In this document: in pieces, positions 37,930 to 47,386 of the stretch
How the letters are laid out: each line of letters starts with the position of its first letter
Position numbering within the stretch: the first letter of the stretch is position 1
Assembly (NCBI RefSeq): GCF_025999835.1
Contig: NZ_AP025628.1
Span: forward strand, 1-64,000
Length of the DNA stretch: 64,000 nt
Reading direction: 5' to 3'
Origin: Caldinitratiruptor microaerophilus
Lineage (GTDB): Bacteria; Bacillota; Sulfobacillia; Symbiobacteriales; ZC4RG38
Made by a program: the position numbers and the translations under genes
The notes under the pieces: model-generated
Told to the model about the DNA's origin: nothing
Databases searched by the model: none
What the model saw: only the letters and a program-made list of their open reading frames with translations

Positions 37930-40293
37930 GTGGCCACGACCATCCGCCGGGCCGCGGTCCTGGGCGCCGGCCTCATGGGTTCCCAGATCGCGGCCCTCCT
38001 GGCCAGTTGCGGGCTCGAGGTGCTCCTCCTCGATATCGTGCCGGATTCTCTCACTCCGGAGGAGCAGCGCCGGGGCCTCACCCTGTCCGATCCCCGGGTC
38101 CGGAGCCGTCTTGCCACCCAGGCCGTGGAGCGGCTCCGGAGGATGAAGCCGCCGCCCCTGTTCACCGCCGAGGCGGCCGACCGGATCACCCCGGGCAACC
38201 TCGAGGACGATCTGCCCCGGCTGCGCGAGGCCGACTGGGTGCTCGAGGCCGTGGTGGAGGACCTGGGGGTCAAGCAGGACCTGTGGCGCCGGGTGGCGCC
38301 CCACGTGCAGCCGGGCACCGTGCTCAGCTCGAACACGTCGGGCCTGTCCATCGCCGCCCAGGCGGAGGCCCTGCCCGCCGAGCTTCGCCCCCATTTCCTG
38401 GGCACCCACTTCTTCAACCCGCCGCGCTACCTGAAGCTCCTGGAGGTCATCCCGACGCCGGATACCGACCCCGAGGTCGTGTCCTTCGTCCGGTCCTTCG
38501 CCACCCGGGTGCTGGGCAAGGGCGTGGTGATCGCCCGTGACACGCCGAACTTCATCGCCAACCGGATCGGCACCTACGGGCTGGCGGTCACCCTGCGGGC
38601 CATGGCGCGGTTCGGCCTGGGCGTCGACGAGGTGGACGCCATCACCGGCCCCGCGATGGGGCGGCCGAAGAGTGCGACCTTCCGCACCCTCGACCTGGTC
38701 GGACTGGACGTGTTCGCGCACGTCGCCCGCAACACGCGGGCCCGGGTGGCCGATCCGGCGGAGCGCGATGCCCTCGAGCTGCCGCCGTACATCGAGGAGA
38801 TGCTGCGCCGCGGCTGGACCGGCGACAAGGCCGGCCAGGGCTTCTTCAAGAAGGTGAAGGGCGCAAGCGGGGAGAGCGAGATCCTGGCCCTCGACCTCCA
38901 GACGCTCGAGTACCGGCCCCGGAAGAAGGTCCGCTTCGCCTCCCTGGACCAGGCCCGGAACGTCGCCGACCCGGGGGCGCGCCTGCGCGCGCTCGTCTCG
39001 GCCGGCGACCCGGCCGGCCGCTTCGCCTGGGAGGTCCTGCGAGACGTGCTGGCCTTCTGCGCCGCCCGGCTGGACGAGATCGCCGGCGGCGACGTGGCGG
39101 CTGTCGACCGGGCCATGCGGTGGGGCTTCGGCTGGGAGCTCGGCCCGTTCGAGGCGTGGGAAGCCCTGGGGGTCCGGGAGACCGTGGTCCGCATGGAGGC
39201 CGAAGGGGTGCAGGTTCCCGACTGGGTGCGCGAGAAGGACCGCTTCTACCCGCCCGGCCCGCGGGCCGACGGGCCCCTCAGCTTCACCGTGCAGAAGGCC
39301 GACCCGACCCGGGTCGTGAAGGCCTGGCCCGGCGCCACCCTGGTGGATCTGGGCGACGAGGTCCTGGGCCTGGAGCTGCACGGGCCGAAGCAGGCGATCG
39401 GCCAGGACTACGTGGCGGCCGTGCGCTTCGCCGCCGGCGAGGTCCTGCGGAACTGGCGCGGCCTCGTCATCTCCGCGGAGGCGCCGAACTTCAGCGTGGG
39501 CGCCAACCTGGTGCTCATCCTCATGGCGGCCCAGGATGAGGACTGGGACGAGATCGACCAGGCCGTGCGGGAGTTCCAGTCCGCCAACATGACGCTGCGC
39601 TACCTGCCCCGGCCCGTCGTGGTGGCGCCCTACGGGATGACGCTGGGCGGCGGGGCCGAGATCGCCTTCCACGCTGACCGGGTGGTGGCGGCGGCCGAGC
39701 TCTACATGGGGCTCGTGGAGGTGGGGGTGGGCCTCATCCCCGCCGGCGGCGGCACCAAGGAGATGGCGGTGCGGATGACCCGGCAGGTGCCCAGGGTGCA
39801 GAGCCAGCTGCCGGGGCCGGTCGATGCCCAGCCCTTCGTCAACCGCGCGTTCGAGGCCATCGCCACGGCGCGGGTGTCGGGGTCGGCCGCCGAGGCCGCG
39901 CAGCTCGGGTACCTGCGGGCGACGGACCGGATCGTCATGAACCGGGACCTGCTCCTCGCCGAGGCGAAGGCCGAGGTCCTGGCGCTCGACCGGGCGGGGT
40001 ACGTGCCCCCGGCGCCGGAGCGGATCCCCGTCCTGGGCCCCGACGGCCGTGCCGTGCTGGAGCTCGGCATCTACACGCTGCGCAACGCCGGTCAGGCCAC
40101 CGAGCACGACGCGAAGGTGGCCCGCAAGATCGCCCACGTCCTCACGGGCGGCGACCTGCCGGCCGGCACCCTGGTCGACGAGCAGTACCTCCTGGACCTC
40201 GAACGCGAGGCGTTCCTGAGCCTGTGCGGCGAACCCCTGAGCCAGGCCCGCATGGCGCACCTCCTGCAGACGGGCCGCCCGCTGCGGAACTGA
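37930..40293 (+). CDS. fadN: FadN-type bifunctional 3-hydroxyacyl-CoA dehydrogenase / enoyl-CoA hydratase
   Basis: A 787-aa fusion resembling B. subtilis FadN (789 aa). The NAD-binding domain is N-terminal with VLGAGLMGSQIAALLASCG (~10-28). The dehydrogenase has SNTSGLSIAAQAEALP and HFFNPPRYLKLLEVIPT (~155-172), the C-terminal HAD domain follows (~195-450), and the crotonase domain comes last (~490-720; SAEAPNFSVGANL ~517-529 and MTLGGGAEIAFHADRVVAA). Start GTG 37930 after GAGGGGGG. Together with fadA and fadE downstream it forms the yusLKJ-type beta-oxidation operon. Confidence 0.95.
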   Translation: MATTIRRAAVLGAGLMGSQIAALLASCGLEVLLLDIVPDSLTPEEQRRGLTLSDPRVRSRLATQAVERLRRMKPPPLFTAEAADRITPGNLEDDLPRLREADWVLEAVVEDLGVKQDLWRRVAPHVQPGTVLSSNTSGLSIAAQAEALPAELRPHFLGTHFFNPPRYLKLLEVIPTPDTDPEVVSFVRSFATRVLGKGVVIARDTPNFIANRIGTYGLAVTLRAMARFGLGVDEVDAITGPAMGRPKSATFRTLDLVGLDVFAHVARNTRARVADPAERDALELPPYIEEMLRRGWTGDKAGQGFFKKVKGASGESEILALDLQTLEYRPRKKVRFASLDQARNVADPGARLRALVSAGDPAGRFAWEVLRDVLAFCAARLDEIAGGDVAAVDRAMRWGFGWELGPFEAWEALGVRETVVRMEAEGVQVPDWVREKDRFYPPGPRADGPLSFTVQKADPTRVVKAWPGATLVDLGDEVLGLELHGPKQAIGQDYVAAVRFAAGEVLRNWRGLVISAEAPNFSVGANLVLILMAAQDEDWDEIDQAVREFQSANMTLRYLPRPVVVAPYGMTLGGGAEIAFHADRVVAAAELYMGLVEVGVGLIPAGGGTKEMAVRMTRQVPRVQSQLPGPVDAQPFVNRAFEAIATARVSGSAAEAAQLGYLRATDRIVMNRDLLLAEAKAEVLALDRAGYVPPAPERIPVLGPDGRAVLELGIYTLRNAGQATEHDAKVARKIAHVLTGGDLPAGTLVDEQYLLDLEREAFLSLCGEPLSQARMAHLLQTGRPLRN

Positions 40294-40321
40294 GTCGCTG
40301 CTGAGCAGGGAGGGGATCTTC

Positions 40322-41497
40322 TTGCAGGACGCGGTGATCGTCGCCGGCGTGCGGACCCCGATCGGCAAGGCCCGGGGGGCCCTCGCCACCGTGCGGCCCG
40401 ACGACCTGGCAGCCCTGGCCATCCGGGAAGTGCTCGCCCGGACGCCCGGGCTCGAGCCGGGCGAGGTGGAGGACGTGATCCTGGGCTGCGCCATCCCGGA
40501 GGGCGAGCAGGGGATGAACGTGGCCCGGATCGCCTCGGCCCTCGCCGGGCTGCCGGCGAGCGTGCCGGCCATGACCGTGAACCGGTTCTGCTCGTCCGGG
40601 CTCGAGGCCATCGCCATGGCCGCGCACCGGGTGATGACCGGGACCGTCGACGTCGCGGTGGCCGGCGGGGTGGAGAGCATGAGCCGGGTCTACATCCCGG
40701 GCTTCAAGATCGCCCCGAACCCGCGCCTCATGGAGTCGGCCCCGGCGTACTACATGGCCATGGGCCACACCGCCGAGGAGGTGGCCCGGCGCTTCGGCAT
40801 CGGCCGGGAGGAGCAGGACGCCTTCGGCCTCGAGAGCCACCGGCGTGCCGCCGCGGCGATCCGGGAGGGGCGCTTCCGGGAGGAGATCGTGCCGGTGCCG
40901 GTCCGCCGCGTGCGGATGGACGGAGGCCGCCCGGTGGCCGAAGAGCGGCTGGTGGACACGGACGAGGGCGTGCGCACGGACACCTCCATGGAGGCCCTGG
41001 CCGCCCTCAAGCCGGCCTTCGCCGCGGGCGGGACCGTCACGGCCGGGAACTCCTCGCAGATGAGCGACGGGGCGGCCGCGGTGGTCGTCATGTCGGCCCG
41101 GCGGGCGCAGGAGCTGGGCCTGAGGCCGCTGGCCGTGTTCCGGGGCTACGCCACCGCCGGGGTCGACCCGGACATCATGGGCATCGGCCCGGTCCTGGCC
41201 GTGCCGAAGGCGCTGCGCAAGGCCGGCGTCACCCTGGACCAGGTGGACCTCATCGAGCTGAACGAGGCGTTCGCCTCGCAGTCCCTCTACGTGATTCGTG
41301 AGCTGAGCCTCGACCCGGCCCGCGTGAACCCGAACGGCGGCGCCATCGCCCTGGGCCATCCCCTGGGCTGCACCGGCTGCCGCCAGACCGTGACCCTCAT
41401 GCACGAGGCGCGCCGCCGCGGGGCCCGGTACGGCGTGGTCACCATGTGCGTCGGTGGCGGCATGGGCGCGGCCGGCGTCTTCGAGTTCGTCGCCTGA
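40322..41497 (+). CDS. fadA: 3-ketoacyl-CoA thiolase
   Basis: A 391-aa thiolase for the last beta-oxidation step. Catalytic Cys in [18 protein letters not shown] (~82-99), NEAFASQ (~313-319), His in [20 protein letters not shown] (~344-363), and the final Cys in [16 protein letters not shown] (~374-389). TTG 40322 follows GGGAGGGG. It lies 28 nt after fadN and 38 nt before fadE, in the Bacillus order. Confidence 0.96.
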   Translation: MQDAVIVAGVRTPIGKARGALATVRPDDLAALAIREVLARTPGLEPGEVEDVILGCAIPEGEQGMNVARIASALAGLPASVPAMTVNRFCSSGLEAIAMAAHRVMTGTVDVAVAGGVESMSRVYIPGFKIAPNPRLMESAPAYYMAMGHTAEEVARRFGIGREEQDAFGLESHRRAAAAIREGRFREEIVPVPVRRVRMDGGRPVAEERLVDTDEGVRTDTSMEALAALKPAFAAGGTVTAGNSSQMSDGAAAVVVMSARRAQELGLRPLAVFRGYATAGVDPDIMGIGPVLAVPKALRKAGVTLDQVDLIELNEAFASQSLYVIRELSLDPARVNPNGGAIALGHPLGCTGCRQTVTLMHEARRRGARYGVVTMCVGGGMGAAGVFEFVA

Positions 41498-41535
41498 CCA
41501 TCCGAGACCCGTCCGACGAGGGAGGAACACCGGTC

Positions 41536-43314
41536 ATGACCCGACACAAGGGCGGCAGTTTCCTGATCGAAGCGGCGGCGCCGGAGGACGTCTTCACCCC
41601 GGAGGACCTGTCCGCGGAGCAGCGGGCGATCGGCGACACGGTGCGGGAGTTCGTCGAGCGGGAGGTGTGGCCCGCGCTCCCCGCGATGGAGCGGCACGAG
41701 TTCGAGCACAACGTCCGGCTGCTGCGCCGGGCGGCGGAGCTCGGCTTGACCGGGATCGAGATTCCCGAGGAGTTCGGGGGTCTGGGGCTGGACAAGGTCA
41801 CGGCGGCGGTCGTGACCGAGAACATGGGTCCCGGCGCGTCCTTCGCCGTCACCTTCGGCGCCCACACGGGGATCGGCACCCTGCCGATCGTCTTCTTCGG
41901 GAACCGCGACCAGAAGGCGCGCTACCTGCCGGCGCTGGCCAGCGCCGAGAAGATCGCGGCCTACGCGCTGACCGAGCCCGAGTCGGGGTCCGACGCGCTG
42001 TCGGCCCGCACCACGGCCCGGCTCAGCCCCGACGGGCAGCACTACATCCTGAACGGCACCAAGCAGTGGATCTCGAACGGCGGCTTCGCGGACGTGTTCG
42101 TCCTTTACGCGAAGGTCGACGGCGAGAAGTTCACGGCCTTCATCGTGGAGCGGGGCTTCCCCGGGGTCAGCACCGGCGCCGAGGAGCACAAGATGGGGCT
42201 CCTGGGGTCGTCGACGGTCCAGGTGATCCTCCAGGACGCGCAGGTCCCGGTGGCCAACGTCCTGCACGAGGTGGGCAAGGGCCACCAGGTCGCCTTCAAC
42301 ATCCTGAACATCGGCCGGTTCAAGCTCGCCGCCGGCTGCGTCGGGTCGTCGAAGCACGTCCTGGGTCTGGCGGCGCGGTACGCGCAGGAGCGGCACCAGT
42401 TCGGCCGGCCCATCGCCTCGTTCCCCCTGATCCAGCAGAAGCTCGCCGACATGGCCGTCCGCACCTACGCGGCCGAGAGCATGGTCTACCGCACGGCCGG
42501 CCTCCTGGAGGAGGGGCTGGCGGAGATCGACCCCGGCGCGGAGGATGCCGGTCGGCTCTCGGCCCGGGCCATCCACGAGTACGCGGTGGAGGCCTCGGCC
42601 AACAAGGTCTTCGCCTCCGAGGTCCTCGACTTCGTGGTGGACGAGGGCGTGCAGATCCACGGCGGCTACGGCTACATGCGGGAGTACGAGGTGGAGCGGG
42701 CCTTCCGTGACGCACGGATCAACCGCATCTTCGAGGGCACGAACGAGATCAACCGGCTGCTGGTCCCGGGCGAACTCGTGCGCCGCGCCCTGAAGGGCGA
42801 CCTGGCGCTCCTGCCGGCGATGGAGCAGCTCCAGCGCGAGCTCGTCACCCTGGTTCCGCCGGTACCGGCCGGCGCGGTCCCCCTGGAGGTGGAGTCCTGG
42901 CTCGTCGAGGCCGCCCGCAAGCTGACCCTCATGGTGGCCGGGCTCGGCGTGCAGAAGTACGGGACGGCCCTCGAAGGCGAGCAGGAGCTCCTCGCCGGGG
43001 TGGCCGACATGGTCATCGACCTCTTCGCCATGGAGAGCGCCATCCTCCGCGCCCGCAAGGCGGTCCTCCGGTCGGGCCCCGAGGACGCCCAGGGCCACGT
43101 CGACCTGGCCACGGCGGCCACGCACGACGCGTTCGACCGGATCGAGTCGACCGCAAGGAGGCTCCTGGCCGCCATCGAGGAAGGCGACGCGCTCCGCAGC
43201 CAGCTCGCCGTGGTGCGCAAGCTCGCGCGGCGCGATCCCGTCAACCGGGTCGCGCTGGGCCGGCGCATCGCCCGGCGGGTGCTGGCGGCCGGCGGTTACA
43301 CGGTCGCCGGGTAG
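41536..43314 (+). CDS. fadE: Acyl-CoA dehydrogenase
   Basis: A 592-aa FAD enzyme introducing the 2,3 double bond. ACD motifs are YALTEPESGSDALS (~140-153), WISNGGFADVFVLYAKV and EEHKMGLLGSSTVQV (~216-230). The putative catalytic-base region has QIHGGYGYMREYEVERAFRD (~373-392), followed by INRIFEGTNEINRLL. An extra C-terminal alpha-helical domain (~430-592) makes it the FadE/YusJ-like long form. ATG 41536 follows GGAGGA. Confidence 0.95.
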   Translation: MTRHKGGSFLIEAAAPEDVFTPEDLSAEQRAIGDTVREFVEREVWPALPAMERHEFEHNVRLLRRAAELGLTGIEIPEEFGGLGLDKVTAAVVTENMGPGASFAVTFGAHTGIGTLPIVFFGNRDQKARYLPALASAEKIAAYALTEPESGSDALSARTTARLSPDGQHYILNGTKQWISNGGFADVFVLYAKVDGEKFTAFIVERGFPGVSTGAEEHKMGLLGSSTVQVILQDAQVPVANVLHEVGKGHQVAFNILNIGRFKLAAGCVGSSKHVLGLAARYAQERHQFGRPIASFPLIQQKLADMAVRTYAAESMVYRTAGLLEEGLAEIDPGAEDAGRLSARAIHEYAVEASANKVFASEVLDFVVDEGVQIHGGYGYMREYEVERAFRDARINRIFEGTNEINRLLVPGELVRRALKGDLALLPAMEQLQRELVTLVPPVPAGAVPLEVESWLVEAARKLTLMVAGLGVQKYGTALEGEQELLAGVADMVIDLFAMESAILRARKAVLRSGPEDAQGHVDLATAATHDAFDRIESTARRLLAAIEEGDALRSQLAVVRKLARRDPVNRVALGRRIARRVLAAGGYTVAG

Positions 43315-43389
43315 GCAGGCCGGCCGGGGGCATCCTCCGGCGGCATGGCGTATGCTGGACCGATCCTCCTACCAGGAAGGGATGGGTCG

Positions 43390-44445
43390 GTGGTGTTCGA
43401 CGTGTGGTCCATGGTGCCCTTCGGCGTGAGCGGCCCCGTGGGACCGGTGCCCGTGGGGCTGTGGGGCGTTCCCTGGGCCCCCGTGGTCGCCTGGACGGCT
43501 CTTCCGGCCATTCCCGCCCCCGCGTGGCCGCTCCGTGCGGTGACCGGCTCCGAGGAACGCGACCCGGACGAGTTCGCCGGGTCCGCGGAGGCCGGCGATC
43601 CGATCGAGTGGCTGGGCTGGTGGCGCTTCCCGGCGGGCGCGACGGACGACGCTCCGGCACTTGCCGTCTTCCGTGACACGCTCTGGGCGGTGGTCAAGGG
43701 CACGGACGACCGGATCTACTTCAACCGGTTCGACATACGGTCCGGGTGGACCGGGTGGACGGAGGTCCCGGGCGAGGGCCGGACGCCGGCGGCCCCGTCT
43801 GCCGCGGTCCAGGCCGGCCGCCTGCACGTGGTGGTGCGGGGCACCGATGACCGCATCTACATCAACTCGGTCGACGCCGGCGGCCGCTGGACCGGCTGGA
43901 GCGAGGTCCCCGGCGCCGGGCGCACGCCCTCGGCCCCGGCCGCGGCCGAGTTCCTCGACAACCTCTACGTGGTGGTGCGCGGCACCGACAACCTCGTGTA
44001 CCTGAACCGGCGCGACGCCCAGGGCCGCTGGTCCGGCTGGTCGCGCGTGCCGGACGACGTGCGGACGGACGCGGCACCGGCCGCCATCGCCTTTGCGGGC
44101 CGGCTGGTGGTCTTCGTGCGGACCCCCGGCGGTGAGGTGCGCTGGAACCGCATGGACCGGCGCGGCGACTGGGCTGGCTGGCGAGACGTGCCGGGGACGG
44201 AGGGAACCCCCACCGCGCCCGCGGCGGCCCTATGGCGGGGCAACCTGTACCTGTTCACCACCACGCGCGAGCAGGTCGTCCGCAACCGGGCCCTGACGCG
44301 GTGGTGGACGTGGGGCCCCTGGTTCACGGTGCCCGAGGGGCGGACGCCCTCGGCTCCCGCGGTGGTGGGGTGGCACGACCGCATCCACTTGGTGGTCCGG
44401 GGCACGGACAACGGCATCTGGGTGAACGTGCTGACCGAGGTGTGA
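43390..44445 (+). CDS. PLL-like beta-propeller protein (six-blade, lectin-like)
   Basis: About 351 aa from GTG 43390 (AGGAAGGG is ~9 nt upstream); an upstream ATG at 43345 is in frame but lacks a ribosome site and has a TATGCT at 43351 that looks like a -10. From ~residue 75 there are five ~47-residue repeats of the type VVVRGTDDRIYINxxD, GRWTGWSEVPG and RTPSAPAA; a partial sixth ends the protein and could close onto an N-terminal half blade (WLGWWRFPAGATDDAPA). This gives a six-bladed propeller like PLL/AAL-type sugar lectins. No signal peptide is visible. Ligand unknown. Confidence 0.85.
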   Translation: MVFDVWSMVPFGVSGPVGPVPVGLWGVPWAPVVAWTALPAIPAPAWPLRAVTGSEERDPDEFAGSAEAGDPIEWLGWWRFPAGATDDAPALAVFRDTLWAVVKGTDDRIYFNRFDIRSGWTGWTEVPGEGRTPAAPSAAVQAGRLHVVVRGTDDRIYINSVDAGGRWTGWSEVPGAGRTPSAPAAAEFLDNLYVVVRGTDNLVYLNRRDAQGRWSGWSRVPDDVRTDAAPAAIAFAGRLVVFVRTPGGEVRWNRMDRRGDWAGWRDVPGTEGTPTAPAAALWRGNLYLFTTTREQVVRNRALTRWWTWGPWFTVPEGRTPSAPAVVGWHDRIHLVVRGTDNGIWVNVLTEV

Positions 44446-44482
44446 GGCCGGCCCGGGGAGGGCGCGGGTTCACCGCTCCGGA

Positions 44483-44508
44483 GGGCAGCCCGCTGGGGCT
44501 GCCCTTTT
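44483..44508 (+). terminator. Terminator after the beta-propeller gene
   Basis: GGGCAGCCC (44483-44491) pairs with GGGCTGCCC (44496-44504), followed by TTTT (44505-44508). Confidence 0.88.
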
Positions 44509-44609
44509 CGCGTCCTCGTGCCAGCTTCGGGGCGCGGGCAGCGGGGAGACGAGCGGTCGTCCGACTATGGTAACAAACGTGTTCCGTTGATTTTTTACCT
44601 CGCGTGCGG

Positions 44610-44618
44610 GTTTTGAGG
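44610..44618 (+). repeat. Left target-site duplication (GTTTTGAGG)
   Basis: A 9-bp GTTTTGAGG directly before the left inverted repeat; an identical copy at 46232-46240 directly follows the right inverted repeat. Confidence 0.92.
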
Positions 44619-46231
44619 GGCCGGATAACATTTCGGGAGGAGATGGTGGGGACAACAAAGAATGAGACCTCACCTGGTAGGTTGCGGTAGCAACCATCCC
44701 GACAAGGCCTGGTAATGGGTGAGGTCTCGATGTGGCTAGTTCGTGAGATCATGGACCTAATCCTGCTGCTGGTGCATGGGATCTCGGAGTTGCTGCGGAC
44801 CCGCCACGACTTCATGGAACTGGAGAAGGGGATCTTCCGGCTGGTGCAGGAGGTGGCGCGACGGGCGCTGGTGCTGGCGTTGCACCGGCTGGACGACGAG
44901 CTGATGCGCCGGCGGGACGCGGCGCGATATGAGTTGGTGCACAGCAAGCCGCGGACGATCGTGACGCCGTTTGGGAAGGTGCAGGTGCGGCGGCGGTACT
45001 ACCGGGACCGTCAGAGCGGGGAAGGCCATTTCCTGCTGGACGAGGCGCTGGGGTGGACAGCCCGCCAGCGGCTGTCGCCGTGGGCCACAGAACTGGCGGT
45101 GGCGATGGCCGCGGAGATGCCGTACCACCGGGCGGCGGCGGTGCTGGCGAAGCTCACGCTGGGGGGCATGGATGTCCGAGCGATGAGCGTCTGGCGTGAG
45201 GTCCAGGAGGTGGGCGCTGTACGGGTGGAGCAAGCCGAAGCGCAGCGCCGTGCAGTGTTCGACCGTGGCGAGGTGCCGGCGGGGCAGCGGCGGACCGAGC
45301 GGTTGCGGATTGAGGTGGACGAGGTGGTGGTCCAAGGCCGTGGTCCCCGGGGAGCCCACAGGCACCTGGGGCTGAAGCTGGCGGTCGGCTATGAGGGCAA
45401 AGAGCAAGTCGGGCAAAACCGGTGGCAACTGGTAGAGCGCCGGGTGACCGCAGGCTTGGCCAGTGCGGAGGTCTTCTCGGAGCAGACGTATGCGGATTTC
45501 GGCAGCAAGTGGGATCTGAGTGCGGTACAGGACGTGGTGGTGGGCGGCGACGGTGCCCCGTGGGTGAAGCAGTGGGCGGGGACGTTTGCCGGAGCGAGGT
45601 ACCAGCTGGACCCGTTCCACCTCCGCCGGGCGCTGCTGGAGGGTCTGTCGCATGACGAGGAGGCCTACCGGAAGGCGGTGGAGGCCCTGAAGGTCAAGGA
45701 CTGGAGCCAGGTGGAGCAGGTGCTGGCGACGGCCGAGCGGGCCAGTCGTGGGGCGCAGCGCAAGCGTGTGGCAGGGCTGCGGAAGTACCTGCAGGAGAAC
45801 TGGGACGGCATCTGCCGTTCCGGGGCCGCAGACAGTTTGGGCACCATTGAGGGGCAGGTGTTCCACCATGTCGCCCGACGGATGAAGCGCCATGGAGCGC
45901 AGTGGAGTGACAGGGGAGCGGACCATCTGGTGCGGCTGCTGGCGGCCCGGGCGAACGGGGAATTGGCGGTGATGGGGCGGCAGGCCTGGCCGATGCAGTC
46001 GGAGGTGTTGCGCCAGGCAACCGGCTCGACGGCGATTCGGGTGCAGCCCGGGGAACTGAATGATCCGGAGGCATGGCTGCGGGTGAACCTGCCGGCGCTC
46101 AGCGGACCAGCTGCCGGCTCGCCGTGGGTCAAGTACGTGCTACGTGAGCTTGTGAGGGCGCTGCCGCGGAGTGCATAACGAACCAAAAAATTCGGGCCTT
46201 GTCGGGTCACCTACCGAAGCTTGACACGGCC
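44619..46231 (+). mobile_element. ISLre2-family insertion sequence (1613 bp, complete)
   Basis: The element is bounded by imperfect terminal inverted repeats: GGCCGGATAACATTTCGGG begins the left end and the right end begins, on the complementary strand, GGCCGTGTCAAGCTTCGGT. About 16 of 24 terminal positions match. A 9-bp duplication (GTTTTGAGG) on both sides proves insertion by transposition. A second conserved box CCCGACAAGGCC occurs inside both ends (44697-44708 and, inverted, 46192-46203). It carries one intact transposase gene. It lies between the propeller-gene terminator and the ctaC promoter and spares both. Confidence 0.93.
44715..46178 (+). CDS. ISLre2-family (UPF0236) transposase
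   Basis: A 487-aa transposase, full length and apparently functional. Family features are the N-terminal helical region, VRRRYYRD, the LRIEVDEVVVQGRG strand (~197-210, acidic), VVVGGDGAPWVKQWAG (~276-291) and QLDPFHLRRAL (~297-307), with acidic residues spaced as in DDE-type enzymes. A second ATG at 44730 has a better-placed GAGG upstream than ATG 44715 and may be the true start. The gene is less GC-rich than its neighbours, consistent with recent arrival. Confidence 0.93.
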   Translation: MGEVSMWLVREIMDLILLLVHGISELLRTRHDFMELEKGIFRLVQEVARRALVLALHRLDDELMRRRDAARYELVHSKPRTIVTPFGKVQVRRRYYRDRQSGEGHFLLDEALGWTARQRLSPWATELAVAMAAEMPYHRAAAVLAKLTLGGMDVRAMSVWREVQEVGAVRVEQAEAQRRAVFDRGEVPAGQRRTERLRIEVDEVVVQGRGPRGAHRHLGLKLAVGYEGKEQVGQNRWQLVERRVTAGLASAEVFSEQTYADFGSKWDLSAVQDVVVGGDGAPWVKQWAGTFAGARYQLDPFHLRRALLEGLSHDEEAYRKAVEALKVKDWSQVEQVLATAERASRGAQRKRVAGLRKYLQENWDGICRSGAADSLGTIEGQVFHHVARRMKRHGAQWSDRGADHLVRLLAARANGELAVMGRQAWPMQSEVLRQATGSTAIRVQPGELNDPEAWLRVNLPALSGPAAGSPWVKYVLRELVRALPRSA

Positions 46232-46240
46232 GTTTTGAGG
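46232..46240 (+). repeat. Right target-site duplication (GTTTTGAGG)
   Basis: Identical to 44610-44618, immediately outside the right inverted repeat of the insertion sequence. Confidence 0.92.
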
Positions 46241-46247
46241 GCCCAGA

Positions 46248-46276
46248 TTGCCATTTAGGATACTTTCGCTTACTCT
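46248..46276 (+). promoter_or_regulatory. Probable promoter of the caa3 oxidase operon
   Basis: TTGCCA (46248-46253), a 17-bp spacer and TACTCT (46271-46276), 44 nt before the ctaC start. It begins 8 bp beyond the insertion-sequence target duplication. Confidence 0.6.
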
Positions 46277-46319
46277 AGATCACAGATGACCTGCCCGAAA
46301 GGACTACGGGGGTGGTTCG

Positions 46320-47324
46320 ATGGGACGATCTCGCCCCAGGCGACTCCTGGCGGCTCTGGTGGGGGCCCTGCTCGTGGCAGGCTGCGCGCGTGCGCCGCAG
46401 TCGATCCTGGACCCGGCAGGACCCGTGGCCCGCGCCCAGTACCGGCTCTTCACGTTTGACGTCGCCATGGTGACCGGGATCGGGGTGGTCATGGCCTTCC
46501 TCATCCTCTACGCCGTGTTCCGGTTCCGGCGCCGCGGGTCGGCGGGCGGCCTGCCGCCGCAGGTCGACGGCAACCGACGCCTCGAGATCGGTTGGACCCT
46601 GGCTGCGGTGCTGGTGCTCATCCCCCTGGCCGTCGAGCCCATCAAGGACGAGTTCGCGCTGGCCGCCCCTCCGCCGGGTCAGGACGTGCTCCAGGTCCGG
46701 GTCGTGGGCCACCAGTGGTGGTGGGAGTTCGAGTACCCGGACCTCGGCATCGTCACCGCCAACGAGCTTCACATCCCGACGGGGCAGCCGGTGCAGCTCA
46801 CGATCACGTCGGCCGACGTGCTCCACAGCTTCTGGGTACCCCGCCTCGGCGGCAAGATGGACGCGGTTCCGGGGCGGCAGAACAAGCTCTGGCTCCAGGC
46901 CGACGAACCCGGTACGTACCTGGGCCAGTGCGCTGAGCTGTGCGGCACTTCGCACGCCAACATGCGGCTCCGGGTGATCGCCCAGACGGCGGCGGAGTTC
47001 GAGGCCTGGGTCCGGACGCGGCAGAATCCCGTCACCCAGCCCCAGAGTGACCTGGCGGCGCGCGGCCAGGCGAAGTTCCAGCAGACGTGCGCCGCGTGCC
47101 ACACGGTCGACGGCACACCCGCCAAGGGCAAGGTGGGGCCCAACCTCACCGGGGTAGGGAGCAGGACCACCATCGCCGCCGGGATGCTGCAGAACACGGA
47201 CGAGAACCTGGCCCGCTGGCTCCAGAACCCGCCGGCTGTCAAGCCCGGCGCGCTGATGCCAAACTTGAACCTCAAGAAAGAGGAAATTGAAGCTTTGGTC
47301 GCCTACCTCAGGGGACTCAAATAA
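46320..47324 (+). CDS. ctaC: Cytochrome c oxidase subunit II, caa3 type with fused cytochrome c
   Basis: A 334-aa lipoprotein subunit. The signal peptide ends in a lipobox (LLVAGCA, ~17-23), then two membrane helices and WTLAAVLVLIPLAVEPIK. The CuA site is complete: HSFWVPRLGGKMD (~169-181) and GQCAELCGTSHANMRL (~201-216) with two Cys, His and Met. A C-terminal c-type domain has CAACH (~256-260) and axial Met in GALMPN (~310-315). This fusion is the hallmark of caa3 oxidases. Electrons pass from cytochrome c heme to CuA to CtaD. Confidence 0.97.
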   Translation: MGRSRPRRLLAALVGALLVAGCARAPQSILDPAGPVARAQYRLFTFDVAMVTGIGVVMAFLILYAVFRFRRRGSAGGLPPQVDGNRRLEIGWTLAAVLVLIPLAVEPIKDEFALAAPPPGQDVLQVRVVGHQWWWEFEYPDLGIVTANELHIPTGQPVQLTITSADVLHSFWVPRLGGKMDAVPGRQNKLWLQADEPGTYLGQCAELCGTSHANMRLRVIAQTAAEFEAWVRTRQNPVTQPQSDLAARGQAKFQQTCAACHTVDGTPAKGKVGPNLTGVGSRTTIAAGMLQNTDENLARWLQNPPAVKPGALMPNLNLKKEEIEALVAYLRGLK

Positions 47325-47386
47325 AAGGCAACGATTGAATGGATAGCGTATACATTTAATTTCCATCCGGAGAGAGGTGGCGAGAT

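Noticed and set aside
36322-40680. A 1452-codon open frame on the minus strand opposite MFS and fadN
   Set aside because: Antisense shadow of GC-rich coding sequence; no domain, and the plus-strand genes have motifs and ribosome sites.
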